A DNA stretch of 64,000 nucleotides from an uncultured Flavobacteriaceae bacterium (GCA_947500525.1 CANMSH010000006.1:1-64000), one strand, 5' to 3'; shown: positions 20,176 to 30,922, counted from the first letter of the stretch. Made by a program: numbers and translations. Notes: generated by a model from the letters alone, not told the origin.

Positions 20176-20781
20176 TTATTTAGAGTACAATTCTACAATG
20201 AATTGCTCATTAATATTTTCTGGGATTTGAATTCTTTCTGGGATCGCAACAAATGTTCCTTCCATTTTATCACCATTCCAGTTCATCCATTCATAAACAC
20301 TACTATTGTTAGCTAATGCACTTTCGATAGCAGACAATGATTTTGATTTTTCTCTCACACCAACAACATCTCCAGCTTTTAATTGGTAAGAAGGAATGTT
20401 GACTAAACCACCATTTACAGTAATATGACGGTGAGACACTAATTGACGTGCTCCTCGACGAGAATTAGAAATACCTAAACGATATACTACATTATCTAAA
20501 CGAGATTCACACAATTGTAATAAAACCACACCAGTAATACCTTTACTACGTGAAGCCTTCTCAAATAAATTTCTAAATTGACGCTCTAATATACCGTATG
20601 TATATTTCGCCTTTTGCTTTTCCATTAATTGGATAGCATATTCTGATTTTTTTCCACGACGACGGTTGTTTCCGTGCTGTCCTGGAGGATAGTTACGTTT
20701 TTCGAAAGATTTATCATCTCCGAAGATTGCTTCGCCAAACTTACGAGCAATTTTAGTTTTTGGTCCTGTATATCTTGCCAT
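20176..20781 (-). CDS. rpsD: 30S ribosomal protein S4
   Basis: Primary 16S rRNA-binding protein, 201 residues. The N-terminus ([17 protein letters not shown]) lacks the zinc cysteines of some bacterial S4 proteins. The S4 RNA-binding domain is at about 92-155 ([30 protein letters not shown]). S4 represses its own operon in E. coli and Bacillus. Here the 82-base gap before it contains a long stem-loop (20798-20846) that ends 16 bases before the ATG, a possible autoregulatory site. Confidence 0.98.
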   Translation of the reverse strand: MARYTGPKTKIARKFGEAIFGDDKSFEKRNYPPGQHGNNRRRGKKSEYAIQLMEKQKAKYTYGILERQFRNLFEKASRSKGITGVVLLQLCESRLDNVVYRLGISNSRRGARQLVSHRHITVNGGLVNIPSYQLKAGDVVGVREKSKSLSAIESALANNSSVYEWMNWNGDKMEGTFVAIPERIQIPENINEQFIVELYSK

Positions 20782-20863
20782 TTCTATTTAGTTTATTGAA
20801 AGGGATTATGAATTAAGGCTTATCCTTCGATAATCTAATTCCTTTCATTTAAAAATTAATTAA

Positions 20864-21247
20864 TTATACTCTTCTTCTTTTTGGAGGACGACATCCATTG
20901 TGAGGCATTGGTGTAACATCTATGATTTCTGTTACTTCGATACCAGCATTATGAATAGTTCTAATAGCAGATTCTCTACCATTACCAGGGCCTTTTACAT
21001 ACACTTTTACTTTACGTAATCCTGCTTCATGTGCAACAGCTGCACAATCTTCAGCCGCAGTTTGAGCTGCGTAAGGTGTATTTTTCTTAGAACCTCTAAA
21101 TCCTTGCTTACCTGCAGATGACCAAGAAATAACATCTCCTTTTTTATTCGTTAAAGAGATAATTATATTATTGAAAGAGGCTGTAATATGAGCTTCTCCA
21201 ATAGCGTCAACAACAACTTTACGTTTTTTTGAACTTGCTTTTGCCAT
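20864..21247 (-). CDS. rpsK: 30S ribosomal protein S11
   Basis: Platform protein of the small subunit, 127 residues. The conserved core [20 protein letters not shown] and the C-terminal [26 protein letters not shown] block (read as two pieces) are intact. The C-terminal Asn-Gly of HNGCRP is a known site of isoaspartate formation in other S11 proteins. It follows rpsM by 13 bases. Confidence 0.98.
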   Translation of the reverse strand: MAKASSKKRKVVVDAIGEAHITASFNNIIISLTNKKGDVISWSSAGKQGFRGSKKNTPYAAQTAAEDCAAVAHEAGLRKVKVYVKGPGNGRESAIRTIHNAGIEVTEIIDVTPMPHNGCRPPKRRRV

Positions 21248-21260
21248 AATTATTTAGCTA

Positions 21261-21635
21261 TTATTTAGTTGCTTTCTTTTTGTTAGCAACAGTTTTTCTT
21301 TTACCTTTTCTTGTTCTAGAGTTATTCTTGGTTCTTTGTCCTCTTAAAGGAAGACCAACTCTATGACGAATACCTCTGTAACAACCAATATCCATTAAAC
21401 GTTTAATGTTTAATTGCGTCTCAGAACGTAATTCACCCTCGATAGTATATGTACCAGCTTGCTCACGAATTCTTCCAATTTCATCATCCGACCAATCTTG
21501 AACTTTTGTACTTTCATCTACTTTAGCATTTGCCAAAATTTCTTTAGCTCTGCTGTTACCAATTCCAAAAATATAAGTTAATGCGATAACTCCTCTTTTA
21601 TTTTTTGGGATGTCAATTCCTGCTATTCTTGCCAT
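21261..21635 (-). CDS. rpsM: 30S ribosomal protein S13
   Basis: Head protein of the small subunit that touches the P-site tRNA and forms bridges to L5, 124 residues. It has the helix-two-turn-helix segment ([21 protein letters not shown]) and the [19 protein letters not shown] motif, then a lysine-rich tail. It starts two bases after the rpmJ stop codon. Confidence 0.98.
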   Translation of the reverse strand: MARIAGIDIPKNKRGVIALTYIFGIGNSRAKEILANAKVDESTKVQDWSDDEIGRIREQAGTYTIEGELRSETQLNIKRLMDIGCYRGIRHRVGLPLRGQRTKNNSRTRKGKRKTVANKKKATK

Positions 21636-21637
21636 AA

Positions 21638-21754
21638 TTATCCTTGTCTTTGTTTAAATCTAGGATTCTTTTTGTTGATTACATATAATCTGCCTTTTCT
21701 ACGCACAATTTTGCACTCGGCACTTCTCTTTTTTATTGATGCTCTTACTTTCAT
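21638..21754 (-). CDS. rpmJ: 50S ribosomal protein L36, zinc-free form
   Basis: A 38-residue protein: [20 protein letters not shown] then [18 protein letters not shown]. The MKVRAS start and KQRQG end are diagnostic of L36. Standard L36 binds zinc through three Cys and one His. Only Cys14 remains here and no His, so this is the metal-free type. It lies between infA (27 bases) and rpsM (two bases), its normal place in the spc-alpha junction. Confidence 0.95.
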   Translation of the reverse strand: MKVRASIKKRSAECKIVRRKGRLYVINKKNPRFKQRQG

Positions 21755-21781
21755 CTTTTATCGTTTTTACGATTAAAATCG

Positions 21782-21997
21782 TTAGTATCTATACGTTATA
21801 CGAGCCTTCGTTAAATCGTAAGGACTCATTTCTAATTTTACTTTATCTCCAGGTAATAATTTAATATAGTGCATACGCATTTTCCCTGAAATATGTGCTG
21901 TTACTATATGCCCATTTTCTAGTTCTACTCTAAACATTGCATTCGATAATGCCTCGTTTATCGTTCCGTCTTGTTCTATTGCTGCTTGTTTAGCCAT
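21782..21997 (-). CDS. infA: Translation initiation factor IF-1
   Basis: 71-residue S1/OB-fold protein that occupies the 30S A site during initiation. Signatures are [28 protein letters not shown] and the closing [11 protein letters not shown]. It follows secY by two bases. Neither adk nor map, which often lie between secY and infA in other bacteria, is present. Confidence 0.98.
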   Translation of the reverse strand: MAKQAAIEQDGTINEALSNAMFRVELENGHIVTAHISGKMRMHYIKLLPGDKVKLEMSPYDLTKARITYRY

Positions 21998-21999
21998 AA

Positions 22000-23337
22000 T
22001 TACGCTACTGATTTTCTATTATTTCCTGTTTTCATCAAACCATCATAATGACGATTCAATAAATGAGAATTTATTTGTTGTATTGTATCAATTGCAACAC
22101 CTACCATAATCAATAATGACGTACCTCCATAAAACATCGCCCAACTTGGTTGTACTCCTGCTTGCACAATAAATGCCGGAAGTATTGCTAAAAATGCTAA
22201 AAATATCGATCCTGGTAACGTAATACGAGATAATATAGTATCTAAATAATCAGCAGTTTCTTTACCTGGACGTATCCCTGGCAAAAACCCACCACTTCTT
22301 TTTAAATCATCAGCCATTTTATTCGTAGGTATTGTAATTGCCGTATAGAAATAACTAAATATAATTATTAAAACTGCGAACAACACGTTATACCATAAAC
22401 CGAACATATCTAAAAATTCAGTTCCAACAGCTTTTAAAGTATCGTTACTAGATTTTGCTAATAAACTTGGCACAAACATTAAAGCTTGCGCAAATATAAT
22501 TGGCATTACCCCAGACGAATTCACTTTCAACGGTATGTATTGTCTTGCTCCAGCAACATCTGCTACATTACCTGCAACCGTTCTTCTTGCATATTGAACT
22601 GCAATTCTACGTACCGCTGTCACTAAGAACACACAAGCCATAATCACAACTAACCAAACAATAACTTCAATGAAAACCATTAAAATCCCTCCATTACTTT
22701 GTTGTAATCTAGATGATAATTCTTGCATAAATGTTGATGGGAAATTAGCAATAATACCGATCATAATTAATAACGATATTCCGTTACCAATTCCTTTATC
22801 TGTAATTCTTTCACCCAACCACATTGCGAAAATCGTTCCTGCCGTCAATAAAATAATTGATGAGAACCAAAACATTGGACCATTACCTAACAAGAATGCA
22901 CTTGCTGGAATTCCTAAGGTTGGTAAACTAACAATATACGTTGGCGCCTGAATTAGTAAGATACCTACAGTCAACCATCTAGTAATTTGATTAATCTTCT
23001 TACGACCACTCTCTCCTTCTTTTTGTAGTTTTTGCAAATAAGGAATTGCAATTCCCATTAATTGAACAACAATAGAAGCAGATATATAAGGCATAATACC
23101 TAATGCCATAATCGAAGCTTGCGCAAATGCACCTCCAGTAAAAGCATTTAATAGGTTTAACAAATTATTATCCTGCGTTGTATTTTGAAGACCACTTAAT
23201 TGGGTAGGATCAATTCCTGGCAATGGCAATTGTGCAGCTAAACGATACACAACCATTAAACCCAATGTTAATAGAATCCTATTTCTAAGTTCTTCTATCT
23301 TCCAAATATCTTGTATGGTACTTATAAATTTTTTCAT
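22000..23337 (-). CDS. secY: Preprotein translocase channel SecY
   Basis: Central pore of the Sec translocon in the inner membrane, 445 residues with ten predicted transmembrane helices. The plug and lateral-gate region ([15 protein letters not shown] near 37-51, then [21 protein letters not shown]) and the cytoplasmic loop with [10 protein letters not shown] near 243 are recognisable. The latter faces SecA and the ribosome. Through it pass the many secreted and lipoprotein precursors in this window. It begins 16 bases after rplO. Confidence 0.98.
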   Translation of the reverse strand: MKKFISTIQDIWKIEELRNRILLTLGLMVVYRLAAQLPLPGIDPTQLSGLQNTTQDNNLLNLLNAFTGGAFAQASIMALGIMPYISASIVVQLMGIAIPYLQKLQKEGESGRKKINQITRWLTVGILLIQAPTYIVSLPTLGIPASAFLLGNGPMFWFSSIILLTAGTIFAMWLGERITDKGIGNGISLLIMIGIIANFPSTFMQELSSRLQQSNGGILMVFIEVIVWLVVIMACVFLVTAVRRIAVQYARRTVAGNVADVAGARQYIPLKVNSSGVMPIIFAQALMFVPSLLAKSSNDTLKAVGTEFLDMFGLWYNVLFAVLIIIFSYFYTAITIPTNKMADDLKRSGGFLPGIRPGKETADYLDTILSRITLPGSIFLAFLAILPAFIVQAGVQPSWAMFYGGTSLLIMVGVAIDTIQQINSHLLNRHYDGLMKTGNNRKSVA

Positions 23338-23353
23338 TTACTTTTAAAAGTAT

Positions 23354-23803
23354 TTATAGCGCTACTGCTTCACCACCTGCTTTTTCAATCGCAGCTTTCG
23401 CTGTAGCAGTAAATTTATGCACCGTAATATTTAATTTTGCTTTCAACTCTCCTCTACCAAGAATTTTCACCAAATCATTTTTACGCGCTAATCTGTTTTC
23501 TACCAAAATATCCATAGTCACGGTATCTTTAATTCTACCATTATCTACCATTTCTTGTAGTTTATCTAAGTTCACACCTACATACTCCTTACGATTAATA
23601 TTCGTAAAACCAAATTTAGGTACACGACGTTGCAAAGGCATTTGACCACCTTCAAAACCAATCTTTTTAGAATAACCAGATCTAGACTTCGCTCCTTTAT
23701 GACCTCTAGCGGCAGTACCGCCTTTACCAGAACCTTGTCCTCTACCTATTCTTTTACCAGCTTTTGTTGAACCTTTTGCAGGTTTTAAGTTATTTAACTC
23801 CAT
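23354..23803 (-). CDS. rplO: 50S ribosomal protein L15
   Basis: 149 residues. The extended Gly/Lys/Arg-rich N-terminal arm (GSTKAGKRIGRGQGSGKGGT) threads into 23S rRNA, and the globular C-terminal half ends in AKAAIEKAGGEAVAL. Gap of nine bases from rpmD. Confidence 0.98.
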   Translation of the reverse strand: MELNNLKPAKGSTKAGKRIGRGQGSGKGGTAARGHKGAKSRSGYSKKIGFEGGQMPLQRRVPKFGFTNINRKEYVGVNLDKLQEMVDNGRIKDTVTMDILVENRLARKNDLVKILGRGELKAKLNITVHKFTATAKAAIEKAGGEAVAL

Positions 23804-23812
23804 AAGCTTATA

Positions 23813-23995
23813 TTATTTAACTTCTTCAACAGAAATTAAGTGTTTAACTTTATTTACCATTCCTAGAATTGTAGGAGAAGCATCATGCTCAACTACTTGA
23901 TTCATTTTACGTAAGCCTAGGGCTACAAGCGTTCTCTTTTGATCTTGAGGACGTCTAATCTGACTACGTACTTGTGTAACTTTAATTTTCTTCAT
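23813..23995 (-). CDS. rpmD: 50S ribosomal protein L30
   Basis: Short 60-residue ferredoxin-like protein (MKKIKVTQVRSQIRRPQDQK, then ALGLRKMNQVVEHD). This length is the normal bacterial one. It lies between rpsE (11-base gap) and rplO (nine-base gap). Confidence 0.97.
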   Translation of the reverse strand: MKKIKVTQVRSQIRRPQDQKRTLVALGLRKMNQVVEHDASPTILGMVNKVKHLISVEEVK

Positions 23996-24006
23996 CTTGT
24001 CCTCTT

Positions 24007-24531
24007 TTATCCGTTAAAAACTTTTTGTAAAGAAATTCCTCTTTGCTTTGCAATACTACTTGCATCACGTAATTGTAATAAAGCATCAAATGTTGCTTTT
24101 ACTACGTTGTGAGGATTCGAAGAACCTTGTGATTTTGATAATACATTATGTACTCCCACTGATTCCAATACCGCACGCACAGCACCACCAGCAATAACTC
24201 CAGTACCACTAGATGCAGGTTTTAAGAATACTTTTGCTCCGCCAAACTTACCTTTTTGTTCATGTGGTAATGATTGATTTATAATAGGAATTCTTATCAA
24301 ATTCTTCTTAGCATCTTCGATTGCCTTTGCAATTGCCGAAGCAACATCTTTAGATTTTCCAAGACCATGACCTACTACGCCATCTTCGTTACCTACTACA
24401 ACAATTGCAGAAAAACCAAATGTTCTACCACCTTTTGTTACTTTAGTAACCCTTTGTACTCCAACCAAATGATCTTTTAATTCTAAACCGCTTGGTTTTA
24501 CTCTTTCAACGTTTCCGTATTTTTGATACAT
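24007..24531 (-). CDS. rpsE: 30S ribosomal protein S5
   Basis: 174 residues. The double-stranded RNA-binding N-terminal half ([37 protein letters not shown]) and the C-terminal half ([20 protein letters not shown]) are full length. S5 lines the mRNA entry channel and affects decoding accuracy. The N-terminus is shorter and begins [15 protein letters not shown]. Confidence 0.98.
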   Translation of the reverse strand: MYQKYGNVERVKPSGLELKDHLVGVQRVTKVTKGGRTFGFSAIVVVGNEDGVVGHGLGKSKDVASAIAKAIEDAKKNLIRIPIINQSLPHEQKGKFGGAKVFLKPASSGTGVIAGGAVRAVLESVGVHNVLSKSQGSSNPHNVVKATFDALLQLRDASSIAKQRGISLQKVFNG

Positions 24532-24540
24532 AATCTCTTA

Positions 24541-24891
24541 TTAAAATTTTAATCCTGCTTCTCTTGCTCCATCAGCAAGTGCCTTAACTCTACCATGATA
24601 TAAATATCCATTACGGTCGAAAGCAACACCTTCAATACCTGCTTTCGCAGCCTTTTCAGCTAATGCCTTACCAACTTGGGCAGCAACTTCGATTTTAGTT
24701 CCTTTAGAAATTCCTTTCTCTCTTGACGATACAGATAATAATGTTTTACCATTTAAATCATCAATCAATTGAGCATTGATTTCTTTATTACTTCTAAACA
24801 CAGATAATCTTGGTCTACTTTCGTTACCAGATACGATCTTACGTATTCTGTGTTTGATTCTTTGTCTTCTTTCAAGCTTTGATAATGCCAT
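24541..24891 (-). CDS. rplR: 50S ribosomal protein L18
   Basis: 116-residue protein that with L5 brings 5S rRNA into the central protuberance. Recognised by [32 protein letters not shown] and the closing [17 protein letters not shown]. Gap of 12 bases from rplF. Confidence 0.98.
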   Translation of the reverse strand: MALSKLERRQRIKHRIRKIVSGNESRPRLSVFRSNKEINAQLIDDLNGKTLLSVSSREKGISKGTKIEVAAQVGKALAEKAAKAGIEGVAFDRNGYLYHGRVKALADGAREAGLKF

Positions 24892-24903
24892 AATACTTAT
24901 TTA

Positions 24904-25446
24904 TTATGCAGATTTACCTGCTTTTCTTCTTAATTGTTCACCTACAAACTTAATTCCTTTTCCTTTATAAGGCTCTGGCTTACGCATCGAACGAATCTTT
25001 GCTGCTACTTGTCCTACCAATTGCTTGTCTGCTGACGTCAATTTAATGATAGGATTCTTACCTTTTTCCGAAACTGTTTCTACTTTCACTTCTTTCGCAA
25101 TATTCATTACGATTGTATGTGAAAAACCTAAGGCTAAGTCTAATTTTTGACCTTGATTGCTAGCTCTATATCCTACTCCTACTAATTCTAGTTCTTTCGT
25201 CCACCCTTTAGATACACCTTCAATCATGTTATAAACCAACGATCTATACAAACCGTGTTTAGATTTATCTTCTTTATCTTCAGAAGAACGTGTTACTAAC
25301 ACATTACCATCTTCAACTTTAATTGCTACCTTAGAAAACTCTTGAGTTAATTCTCCTTGTTTTCCTTTTACAGTAACCACGTTGTCTTTAACATCAACTG
25401 TAACTCCTTCTGGAATTGCTACTGGATTATTTCCTATTCTTGACAT
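24904..25446 (-). CDS. rplF: 50S ribosomal protein L6
   Basis: 180 residues with two similar L6 folds. The N-terminal MSRIGNNPVAIPEGV and the C-terminal RKPEPYKGKGIKFVGEQLRR are characteristic. It sits near the factor-binding site of the large subunit. Gap of ten bases from rpsH. Confidence 0.98.
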   Translation of the reverse strand: MSRIGNNPVAIPEGVTVDVKDNVVTVKGKQGELTQEFSKVAIKVEDGNVLVTRSSEDKEDKSKHGLYRSLVYNMIEGVSKGWTKELELVGVGYRASNQGQKLDLALGFSHTIVMNIAKEVKVETVSEKGKNPIIKLTSADKQLVGQVAAKIRSMRKPEPYKGKGIKFVGEQLRRKAGKSA

Positions 25447-25456
25447 TTCTTAATTT

Positions 25457-25855
25457 TTAATAAACGTGACATAAAACTTCACCACCAACGTTTTCTTGAC
25501 GAGCTTTTTTGTTAGTCATCACACCCTTAGATGTTGATACTATCGCAATACCCAATCCGTTTAAAACTCTTGGCAATTCAGAAGAACTAACATACTTACG
25601 TAAACCTGGTTTACTAATTCTTTCAATATTTCTAATCACAGGTTGCTTTGTCTCTTTATCGTATTTCAAAGCAATTTTTATAGAATCTTGGACCTTATTC
25701 TCTTCGAACTTATAGCTTAAAATGAACCCTTGATCAAATAAGATCTTTGTCATTTCTTTCTTTAAGTTAGAAGCAGGTATTTCAACTACTCTATGTCCTG
25801 CACTTGCAGCATTTCTTATTCTTGTCAAATAATCTGCTATAGGATCTGTATACAT
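25457..25855 (-). CDS. rpsH: 30S ribosomal protein S8
   Basis: 132-residue primary 16S rRNA binder. It begins [16 protein letters not shown] and ends [20 protein letters not shown] followed by VLCHVY. S8 is the translational repressor of the spc operon in E. coli. The 60-base gap before it, wide for this region, holds a hairpin at 25876-25897. Confidence 0.98.
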   Translation of the reverse strand: MYTDPIADYLTRIRNAASAGHRVVEIPASNLKKEMTKILFDQGFILSYKFEENKVQDSIKIALKYDKETKQPVIRNIERISKPGLRKYVSSSELPRVLNGLGIAIVSTSKGVMTNKKARQENVGGEVLCHVY

Positions 25856-25915
25856 ATATATTAATTTGCGGATACGGTTTTCAACCTATGTTGAACCTGT
25901 AACCAATTTATAATT

Positions 25916-26185
25916 TTACCAACTAGCTTTTTTCACTCCTGGTATTAAACCTTGATTTGCCATTTCGCGAAACGTTACACGAGAAATTCCAAACTGACGC
26001 ATATAGCCTTTTGGTCTTCCTGTTAATTTACAACGATTGTGCATACGAATAGGCGATGCATTCTTCGGTAACTTTTGTAATGCTTCATAATCTCCAGCTT
26101 CTTTTAAAGCTTTACGTTTTTCAGCATATTTTGCTACTGTTTTTGCTCTTTTTACCTCACGGGCTTTCATTGATTCTTTAGCCAT
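25916..26185 (-). CDS. rpsN: 30S ribosomal protein S14, zinc-free form
   Basis: 89 residues, the longer type without the CxxC zinc pair (one Cys in NRCKLTGRP). The C-terminal [17 protein letters not shown] and PGVKKASW are conserved. Its start lies three bases after rplE. Confidence 0.98.
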   Translation of the reverse strand: MAKESMKAREVKRAKTVAKYAEKRKALKEAGDYEALQKLPKNASPIRMHNRCKLTGRPKGYMRQFGISRVTFREMANQGLIPGVKKASW

Positions 26186-26188
26186 CTC

Positions 26189-26740
26189 TTAATTCTTTTT
26201 AAATGGTAAACCTAATTCGCTTAATAATGATTTTGCCTCTTTATCAGTTGATGCCGTAGTTACAAAAGTGATATCCATACCACTAATTTTATTTACTTTA
26301 TCAATATTGATTTCAGGAAAAATAATTTGTTCTGTAATACCTAAGTTATAATTTCCTCTTCCATCAAATCCATTTGATTTGATCCCTCTAAAATCTCTAA
26401 CTCTAGGTAATGACGCCGTCACTAATCTATCTAAGAATTCGTACATTTTATTACCACGTAAAGTAACTTTTGCCCCAATTGGCATCCCTTTACGTAATTT
26501 AAAAGATGCAACATCCTTTTTAGACAATGTATGAATTGCTTTTTGACCAGTAATCATAGTCAATTCATCAACCGCATACTCGATTAATTTCTTATCAGCA
26601 ACTGCTGCTCCAACTCCTTTACTAACTACAATTTTTTGTAGTTTAGGAACTTGCATTACATTTTTATAACTGAACTCTTCAGTCAAAGCGGCCTTTACTC
26701 TGCCGTTGTAATCTTCTTTAAGTCTTGGTACATATCCCAT
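26189..26740 (-). CDS. rplE: 50S ribosomal protein L5
   Basis: 183-residue 5S rRNA-binding protein that also contacts P-site tRNA and S13. Key blocks are [37 protein letters not shown] and [20 protein letters not shown]. It starts two bases after rplX. Confidence 0.98.
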   Translation of the reverse strand: MGYVPRLKEDYNGRVKAALTEEFSYKNVMQVPKLQKIVVSKGVGAAVADKKLIEYAVDELTMITGQKAIHTLSKKDVASFKLRKGMPIGAKVTLRGNKMYEFLDRLVTASLPRVRDFRGIKSNGFDGRGNYNLGITEQIIFPEINIDKVNKISGMDITFVTTASTDKEAKSLLSELGLPFKKN

Positions 26741-26742
26741 AA

Positions 26743-27051
26743 CTAAATAGCTTTATCAGTTTTTTTCGAAAACCTAACTTTCTTACCATCTTCAGTTCTA
26801 AAACCTACTCTTGTAGTTTCACCATTCTCTACTAACATTAGGTTAGATATATGAATTGGTGCTTCAAATTTAGAAATACCACCTTGAGGGTTTTGGGCAC
26901 TAGGTTTTGTGTGCTTTGACACCATATTTACTCCTTCTACTATTGCTTTATTCTTATCTATAAGAACTTTTACAATTTTTCCTTCTTGACCTTTATCGTC
27001 ACCAGCAGTTACTCTAACTGTATCTCCTGTTTTGATCTTTAATTTTGTCAT
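26743..27051 (-). CDS. rplX: 50S ribosomal protein L24
   Basis: 102-residue assembly initiator at the tunnel exit. A KOW motif is near the start ([20 protein letters not shown]), followed by [20 protein letters not shown]. Gap of 12 bases from rplN. Confidence 0.98.
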   Translation of the reverse strand: MTKLKIKTGDTVRVTAGDDKGQEGKIVKVLIDKNKAIVEGVNMVSKHTKPSAQNPQGGISKFEAPIHISNLMLVENGETTRVGFRTEDGKKVRFSKKTDKAI

Positions 27052-27063
27052 GATTATAAACGA

Positions 27064-27432
27064 TTAAAGCACTTCAGGTGCTAGTGATACAATTTTCATG
27101 AATTGCTTTTCACGAAGTTCTCTTGCAACAGGACCAAAAACACGAGTACCTCGCATTTCCTCAGTAGGATTTAATAATACACATGCATTATCATCAAATC
27201 TTATATAAGAACCATCTTTACGACGTACTTCTTTCTTAGTACGTACTACAACAGCTCTAGATACTTGTCCTTTCTTTACGGTTCCGTTAGGTGTAGCATC
27301 TTTTACAGTAACTACAATTTTGTCTCCTACAGAAGCGTAGCGTCTTTTTGTTCCGCCAAGTACACGAATAACTAGTACTTCTTTTGCACCGGTGTTATCT
27401 GCTACTTTTAATCTTGATTCTTGTTGTAACAT
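27064..27432 (-). CDS. rplN: 50S ribosomal protein L14
   Basis: 122-residue beta-barrel protein at the subunit interface. Complete from [20 protein letters not shown] to [12 protein letters not shown], with [17 protein letters not shown] in the middle. Its start is two bases after rpsQ. Confidence 0.98.
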   Translation of the reverse strand: MLQQESRLKVADNTGAKEVLVIRVLGGTKRRYASVGDKIVVTVKDATPNGTVKKGQVSRAVVVRTKKEVRRKDGSYIRFDDNACVLLNPTEEMRGTRVFGPVARELREKQFMKIVSLAPEVL

Positions 27433-27434
27433 AA

Positions 27435-27692
27435 TTATTTAGCTCTTTCTAAGATTTCTACTAATCTCCAACGTTTGGTTTTACTTAATGGACGTGTTTC
27501 CATTATTTTCACAGTATCACCAATATTGCAGTCATTTTTCTCATCGTGTGCAACAAATTTCTTTGTTTTCAATACGAACTTTCCGTACATAGGGTGTTTA
27601 ACTCTCGTTACATCGTTAACAACAATAGACTTATCCATTTTGTTACTTGAAACAACTCCTATTCTTTCTTTTCTAAGATTTCTTTTTTCCAT
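27435..27692 (-). CDS. rpsQ: 30S ribosomal protein S17
   Basis: OB-fold protein that binds 16S rRNA early. I start it at the ATG at 27690-27692 (85 residues, [18 protein letters not shown]), which matches the usual S17 N-terminus. An upstream in-frame ATG would add only six atypical residues and nearly abut rpmC. The motif [19 protein letters not shown] and the closing [15 protein letters not shown] are conserved. Confidence 0.96.
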   Translation of the reverse strand: MEKRNLRKERIGVVSSNKMDKSIVVNDVTRVKHPMYGKFVLKTKKFVAHDEKNDCNIGDTVKIMETRPLSKTKRWRLVEILERAK

Positions 27693-27710
27693 CTTGTGAA
27701 TCGAATACAA

Positions 27711-27902
27711 TTATTGTAATTCTCTTTTTGTTAATTCTGTCGCTACTCTAGCTACAGTTCTTCTTAGCTCTCTCAATTGCAAAGGCGTTTCCAATGGAGA
27801 AATTGCGTGAGCCATTTTAAGATCTGTATAATTTTTCTTTAACGCATCAAATTTCTCTTGCAATTCAGCCACAGATAATTCTTTAACTTCTGATTGTTTC
27901 AT
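27711..27902 (-). CDS. rpmC: 50S ribosomal protein L29
   Basis: 63-residue two-helix protein near the tunnel exit where trigger factor and SRP dock. Signatures are ELSVAELQEKFDALKKNYTD and the ELRRTVARVATEL helix. Gap of 11 bases from rplP. Confidence 0.97.
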   Translation of the reverse strand: MKQSEVKELSVAELQEKFDALKKNYTDLKMAHAISPLETPLQLRELRRTVARVATELTKRELQ

Positions 27903-27913
27903 CTTCTTAATTT

Positions 27914-28342
27914 TTAAGCGTTATCAAAATCTCTTGCTACTACAAACTTCGTTTTTACTGGCAATTTTTGAGCTGCCAAACGTAAAGCTTCTTTCGCTAC
28001 TTCAATAGGCACACCACCTACTTCAAACATAATTCTACCTGGTTTTACCACAGCTACGAAATATTCAGGAGCACCTTTACCTTTACCCATACGAACTTCT
28101 AATGGTTTCTTTGTAATTGGCTTGTCTGGGAAAATTTTAATCCACAAACTTCCTTGTCTTTTCATATAACGAGTTGCTGCAATACGAGCGGCCTCAATTT
28201 GACGAGAAGTTAATAGATCTTGCTCAAGAGCTTTAATACCAAACATTCCGTTAGAAAGTTGGTGACCTCTTTGAGAATTTCCTTTCATATTCCCTTTCGC
28301 CTTCTGAACCTTACGATATTTTACTCTTTTAGGTTGTAACAT
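27914..28342 (-). CDS. rplP: 50S ribosomal protein L16
   Basis: 142 residues, close to the A site and peptidyl-transferase centre. It begins [18 protein letters not shown] and contains [20 protein letters not shown] and [19 protein letters not shown]. Gap of 20 bases from rpsC. Confidence 0.98.
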   Translation of the reverse strand: MLQPKRVKYRKVQKAKGNMKGNSQRGHQLSNGMFGIKALEQDLLTSRQIEAARIAATRYMKRQGSLWIKIFPDKPITKKPLEVRMGKGKGAPEYFVAVVKPGRIMFEVGGVPIEVAKEALRLAAQKLPVKTKFVVARDFDNA

Positions 28343-28362
28343 TTTCTAAATCTTTAAAAAAT

Positions 28363-29085
28363 TTATTTTCTTCTTTGGGGTTTTCTTCCACCTTTATTAC
28401 CTCTATCACCACCTTTACCTTGTTTTTTAGATAAACCAACTAATGGAGATAATTCTCTCTTTCCATAAACCTCACCTTTCATAATCCATACTTTAACACC
28501 TATTCTTCCATAAGTAGTATGAGATTCAACGAGTGCATAATCAATATCAGCTCTAAAAGTAGAAAGAGGAATTCTACCTTCTTTATATGATTCTGAACGT
28601 GCCATTTCAGCTCCATTTAAACGACCTGAAATCTGAACTTTAATTCCTTCAGAATTCATTCTCATAGATGCTGCAATTGCCATTTTAATAGCACGTCTAT
28701 AAGAAATTCTATTCTCAATTTGACGAGCAATACTTGTAGCAACCAAATATGCATCTAATTCTGGACGCTTAATTTCAAAAATATTGATTTGTACTTCCTT
28801 ACCAGTAATTTTCTTAAGCTCTTCTTTTAACTTGTCTACCTCTTGACCACCTTTACCGATAATGATACCAGGTCTAGCAGTAGTGATAGTAACGGTTACA
28901 AGTTTTAAAGTGCGCTCAATAATTACTCTAGAAACACTAGCTTTTTGTAATCTAGCACGTACGTACTCTCTAATTTTATAATCTTCAGCAATTTTATCGC
29001 CATAGTTTTTTCCACCGTACCAGTTAGATTCCCATCCTCTGATAATTCCTAAACGATTCCCTATTGGATTAGTTTTTTGTCCCAT
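28363..29085 (-). CDS. rpsC: 30S ribosomal protein S3
   Basis: 240 residues. The KH type 2 domain has the GxxG loop [13 protein letters not shown] near 76-88. The C-terminal S3 domain follows and then a basic tail [18 protein letters not shown]. It forms part of the mRNA entry site and its helicase activity. Gap of five bases from rplV. Confidence 0.98.
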   Translation of the reverse strand: MGQKTNPIGNRLGIIRGWESNWYGGKNYGDKIAEDYKIREYVRARLQKASVSRVIIERTLKLVTVTITTARPGIIIGKGGQEVDKLKEELKKITGKEVQINIFEIKRPELDAYLVATSIARQIENRISYRRAIKMAIAASMRMNSEGIKVQISGRLNGAEMARSESYKEGRIPLSTFRADIDYALVESHTTYGRIGVKVWIMKGEVYGKRELSPLVGLSKKQGKGGDRGNKGGRKPQRRK

Positions 29086-29090
29086 ACTAT

Positions 29091-29501
29091 TTACGAATTG
29101 CTTTCATTTACTTTAGTTCCCAAAACCATTGTTACGTGATTAGAACGCTTACGAATTCTATGTGCACGACCTTGTGGTGCTGGTCTTAATCTTTTCAACA
29201 TTGCTGCACTATCAACATATATTTCTTTTACAAACAAACCTGCATCTTCAATACTTGCATCTTCATTTTTAGCTTGCCAATTAGCAATTGCTGATAATGT
29301 CAACTTCTCTAAACTACGTGCAGCTTCTTTAGGGCTAAATTTTAAAATAGCTAATGCTTTTTCAACTTCAACACCTCTTACCAAATCTGCTACTAAACGC
29401 ATTTTTCTTGGTGATGTAGGGCAGCCATTTAATTTTGCAAAGAACTTATTTTTTCGTTCTTCCTTAAGCTGCTCGGCTCTTAATCTTTTACGAACTCCCA
29501 T
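29091..29501 (-). CDS. rplV: 50S ribosomal protein L22
   Basis: 136 residues. The core ([20 protein letters not shown], then the tunnel-lining hairpin around [20 protein letters not shown]) is standard. The N-terminus carries about 22 extra Arg/Lys/Glu residues ([20 protein letters not shown]), typical of Bacteroidota. Confidence 0.98.
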   Translation of the reverse strand: MGVRKRLRAEQLKEERKNKFFAKLNGCPTSPRKMRLVADLVRGVEVEKALAILKFSPKEAARSLEKLTLSAIANWQAKNEDASIEDAGLFVKEIYVDSAAMLKRLRPAPQGRAHRIRKRSNHVTMVLGTKVNESNS

Positions 29502-29510
29502 GATTTCCTA

Positions 29511-29789
29511 CTATTTTTTACCTTTATTTTTCGCACCTGCATGCCCTCTAAAAGAACGTGTTGGTGAAAATTCTCCTAACTTATGACCTACCATGTTTTC
29601 TGTAACATATACAGGAACAAACTGACGTCCGTTATGAACTCCGATTGTTTGACCAACAAAATCAGGTGTAATCATTGAGGCTCTAGACCACGTTTTGATT
29701 ACTGATTTTTTGTTTGATTCAACATTTGCCTGTACTTTCTTTTCCAATTTATGGAAAACGTAAGGTCCTTTTTTTAATGAACGTGCCAT
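29511..29789 (-). CDS. rpsS: 30S ribosomal protein S19
   Basis: 92-residue head protein that contacts S13 and the A-site finger. Complete from [19 protein letters not shown] to [13 protein letters not shown], with the conserved [17 protein letters not shown]. Gap of six bases from rplB. Confidence 0.98.
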   Translation of the reverse strand: MARSLKKGPYVFHKLEKKVQANVESNKKSVIKTWSRASMITPDFVGQTIGVHNGRQFVPVYVTENMVGHKLGEFSPTRSFRGHAGAKNKGKK

Positions 29790-29795
29790 AGTTTC

Positions 29796-30620
29796 TTATT
29801 TTTTTCTACGTTCTATAATATATTTATTACTCGCTTTCGTTTTAGAACGTGTTTTATATCCTTTTGCAGGAATACCGTTTCTAGAACGAGGATGTCCTCC
29901 TGAAGATTTACCTTCACCACCACCCATTGGATGATCTACTGGATTCATCACTACAGCTCTTGTACGAGGTCTTCTACCTTGCCATCTTCCTCTACCTGCT
30001 TTACCAGATACTTCTAATTGATGATCAGAATTAGACACTGTACCAATTGTCGCTTTACAAGTAATTAAAATTAATCTTGTTTCTCCTGAAGGCAATTTCA
30101 CTGTTGCATACTTACCATCTCTCGCCATCAATTGTGCAAAAGAACCAGCACTCCGCGCCATAACAGCACCTTGTCCTGGACGTAATTCTATGCAAGAAAT
30201 TACCGTACCTAAAGGAATATCGCTTAATGGCATACAATTACCCACTTCTGGAGCTACTTTAGCGCCAGCAACAATTTGCTGACCAACTTTCAGTCCACTC
30301 TGAGCAATCACATACCTTTTTTCACCATCAGCATAATTTAGCAATGCAATATATGCTGTACGGTTCGGATCATATTCTATTGTTTTCACAGTTGCAGGAA
30401 CACCGTCTTTATCTCTTTTAAAATCGATAATACGATACTGCTTCTTGTGACCTCCACCTAAATAGCGCATGGTCATTTTACCTGTGTTATTTCTACCACC
30501 AGATCTTTTCTTTGGAGCAACTAAGCTCTTTTCAGGTCTTGAAGCAGTAACAACATCAAAGTCGTTTACCACTCTAAAACGCTGGCCCGGTGTAACTGGT
30601 TTTAATTTTCTTAATGACAT
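29796..30620 (-). CDS. rplB: 50S ribosomal protein L2
   Basis: 274 residues, needed for subunit joining and peptidyl transfer. The conserved C-terminal segment [19 protein letters not shown] includes the histidine important for activity. The N-terminal OB fold and the SH3-like fold ([20 protein letters not shown]) are intact. Gap of 11 bases from rplW. Confidence 0.98.
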   Translation of the reverse strand: MSLRKLKPVTPGQRFRVVNDFDVVTASRPEKSLVAPKKRSGGRNNTGKMTMRYLGGGHKKQYRIIDFKRDKDGVPATVKTIEYDPNRTAYIALLNYADGEKRYVIAQSGLKVGQQIVAGAKVAPEVGNCMPLSDIPLGTVISCIELRPGQGAVMARSAGSFAQLMARDGKYATVKLPSGETRLILITCKATIGTVSNSDHQLEVSGKAGRGRWQGRRPRTRAVVMNPVDHPMGGGEGKSSGGHPRSRNGIPAKGYKTRSKTKASNKYIIERRKK

Positions 30621-30631
30621 CTTTTTTCGTC

Positions 30632-30922
30632 TTAGATATTACTATAGAAATCTATATTATCGCCTTCAGCTAACTCAACGATTGCTTTTTTATAAGCACC
30701 TTTCATCCCTGTAACAACACCTTGCTTTGTAAACTTGGTATTTCTCTTTACTGGATAATTCATCGTTCTTACTTTGCTCACTGAAACTCCATAAGCTTCT
30801 TCTATAGCTTCTTTTATTTCTATCTTATTAGCTCTTGGATCAACTACAAATCCGTAACGATTAAATAACTCGCTCTGATCCGTTGCTTTTTCTGTAATAA
30901 TAGGTTTTATTAAAATACTCAT
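30632..30922 (-). CDS. rplW: 50S ribosomal protein L23
   Basis: 96-residue tunnel-exit protein that docks trigger factor and SRP. Signatures are [32 protein letters not shown] and VRTMNYPVK. Gap of five bases from rplD. Confidence 0.98.
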   Translation of the reverse strand: MSILIKPIITEKATDQSELFNRYGFVVDPRANKIEIKEAIEEAYGVSVSKVRTMNYPVKRNTKFTKQGVVTGMKGAYKKAIVELAEGDNIDFYSNI

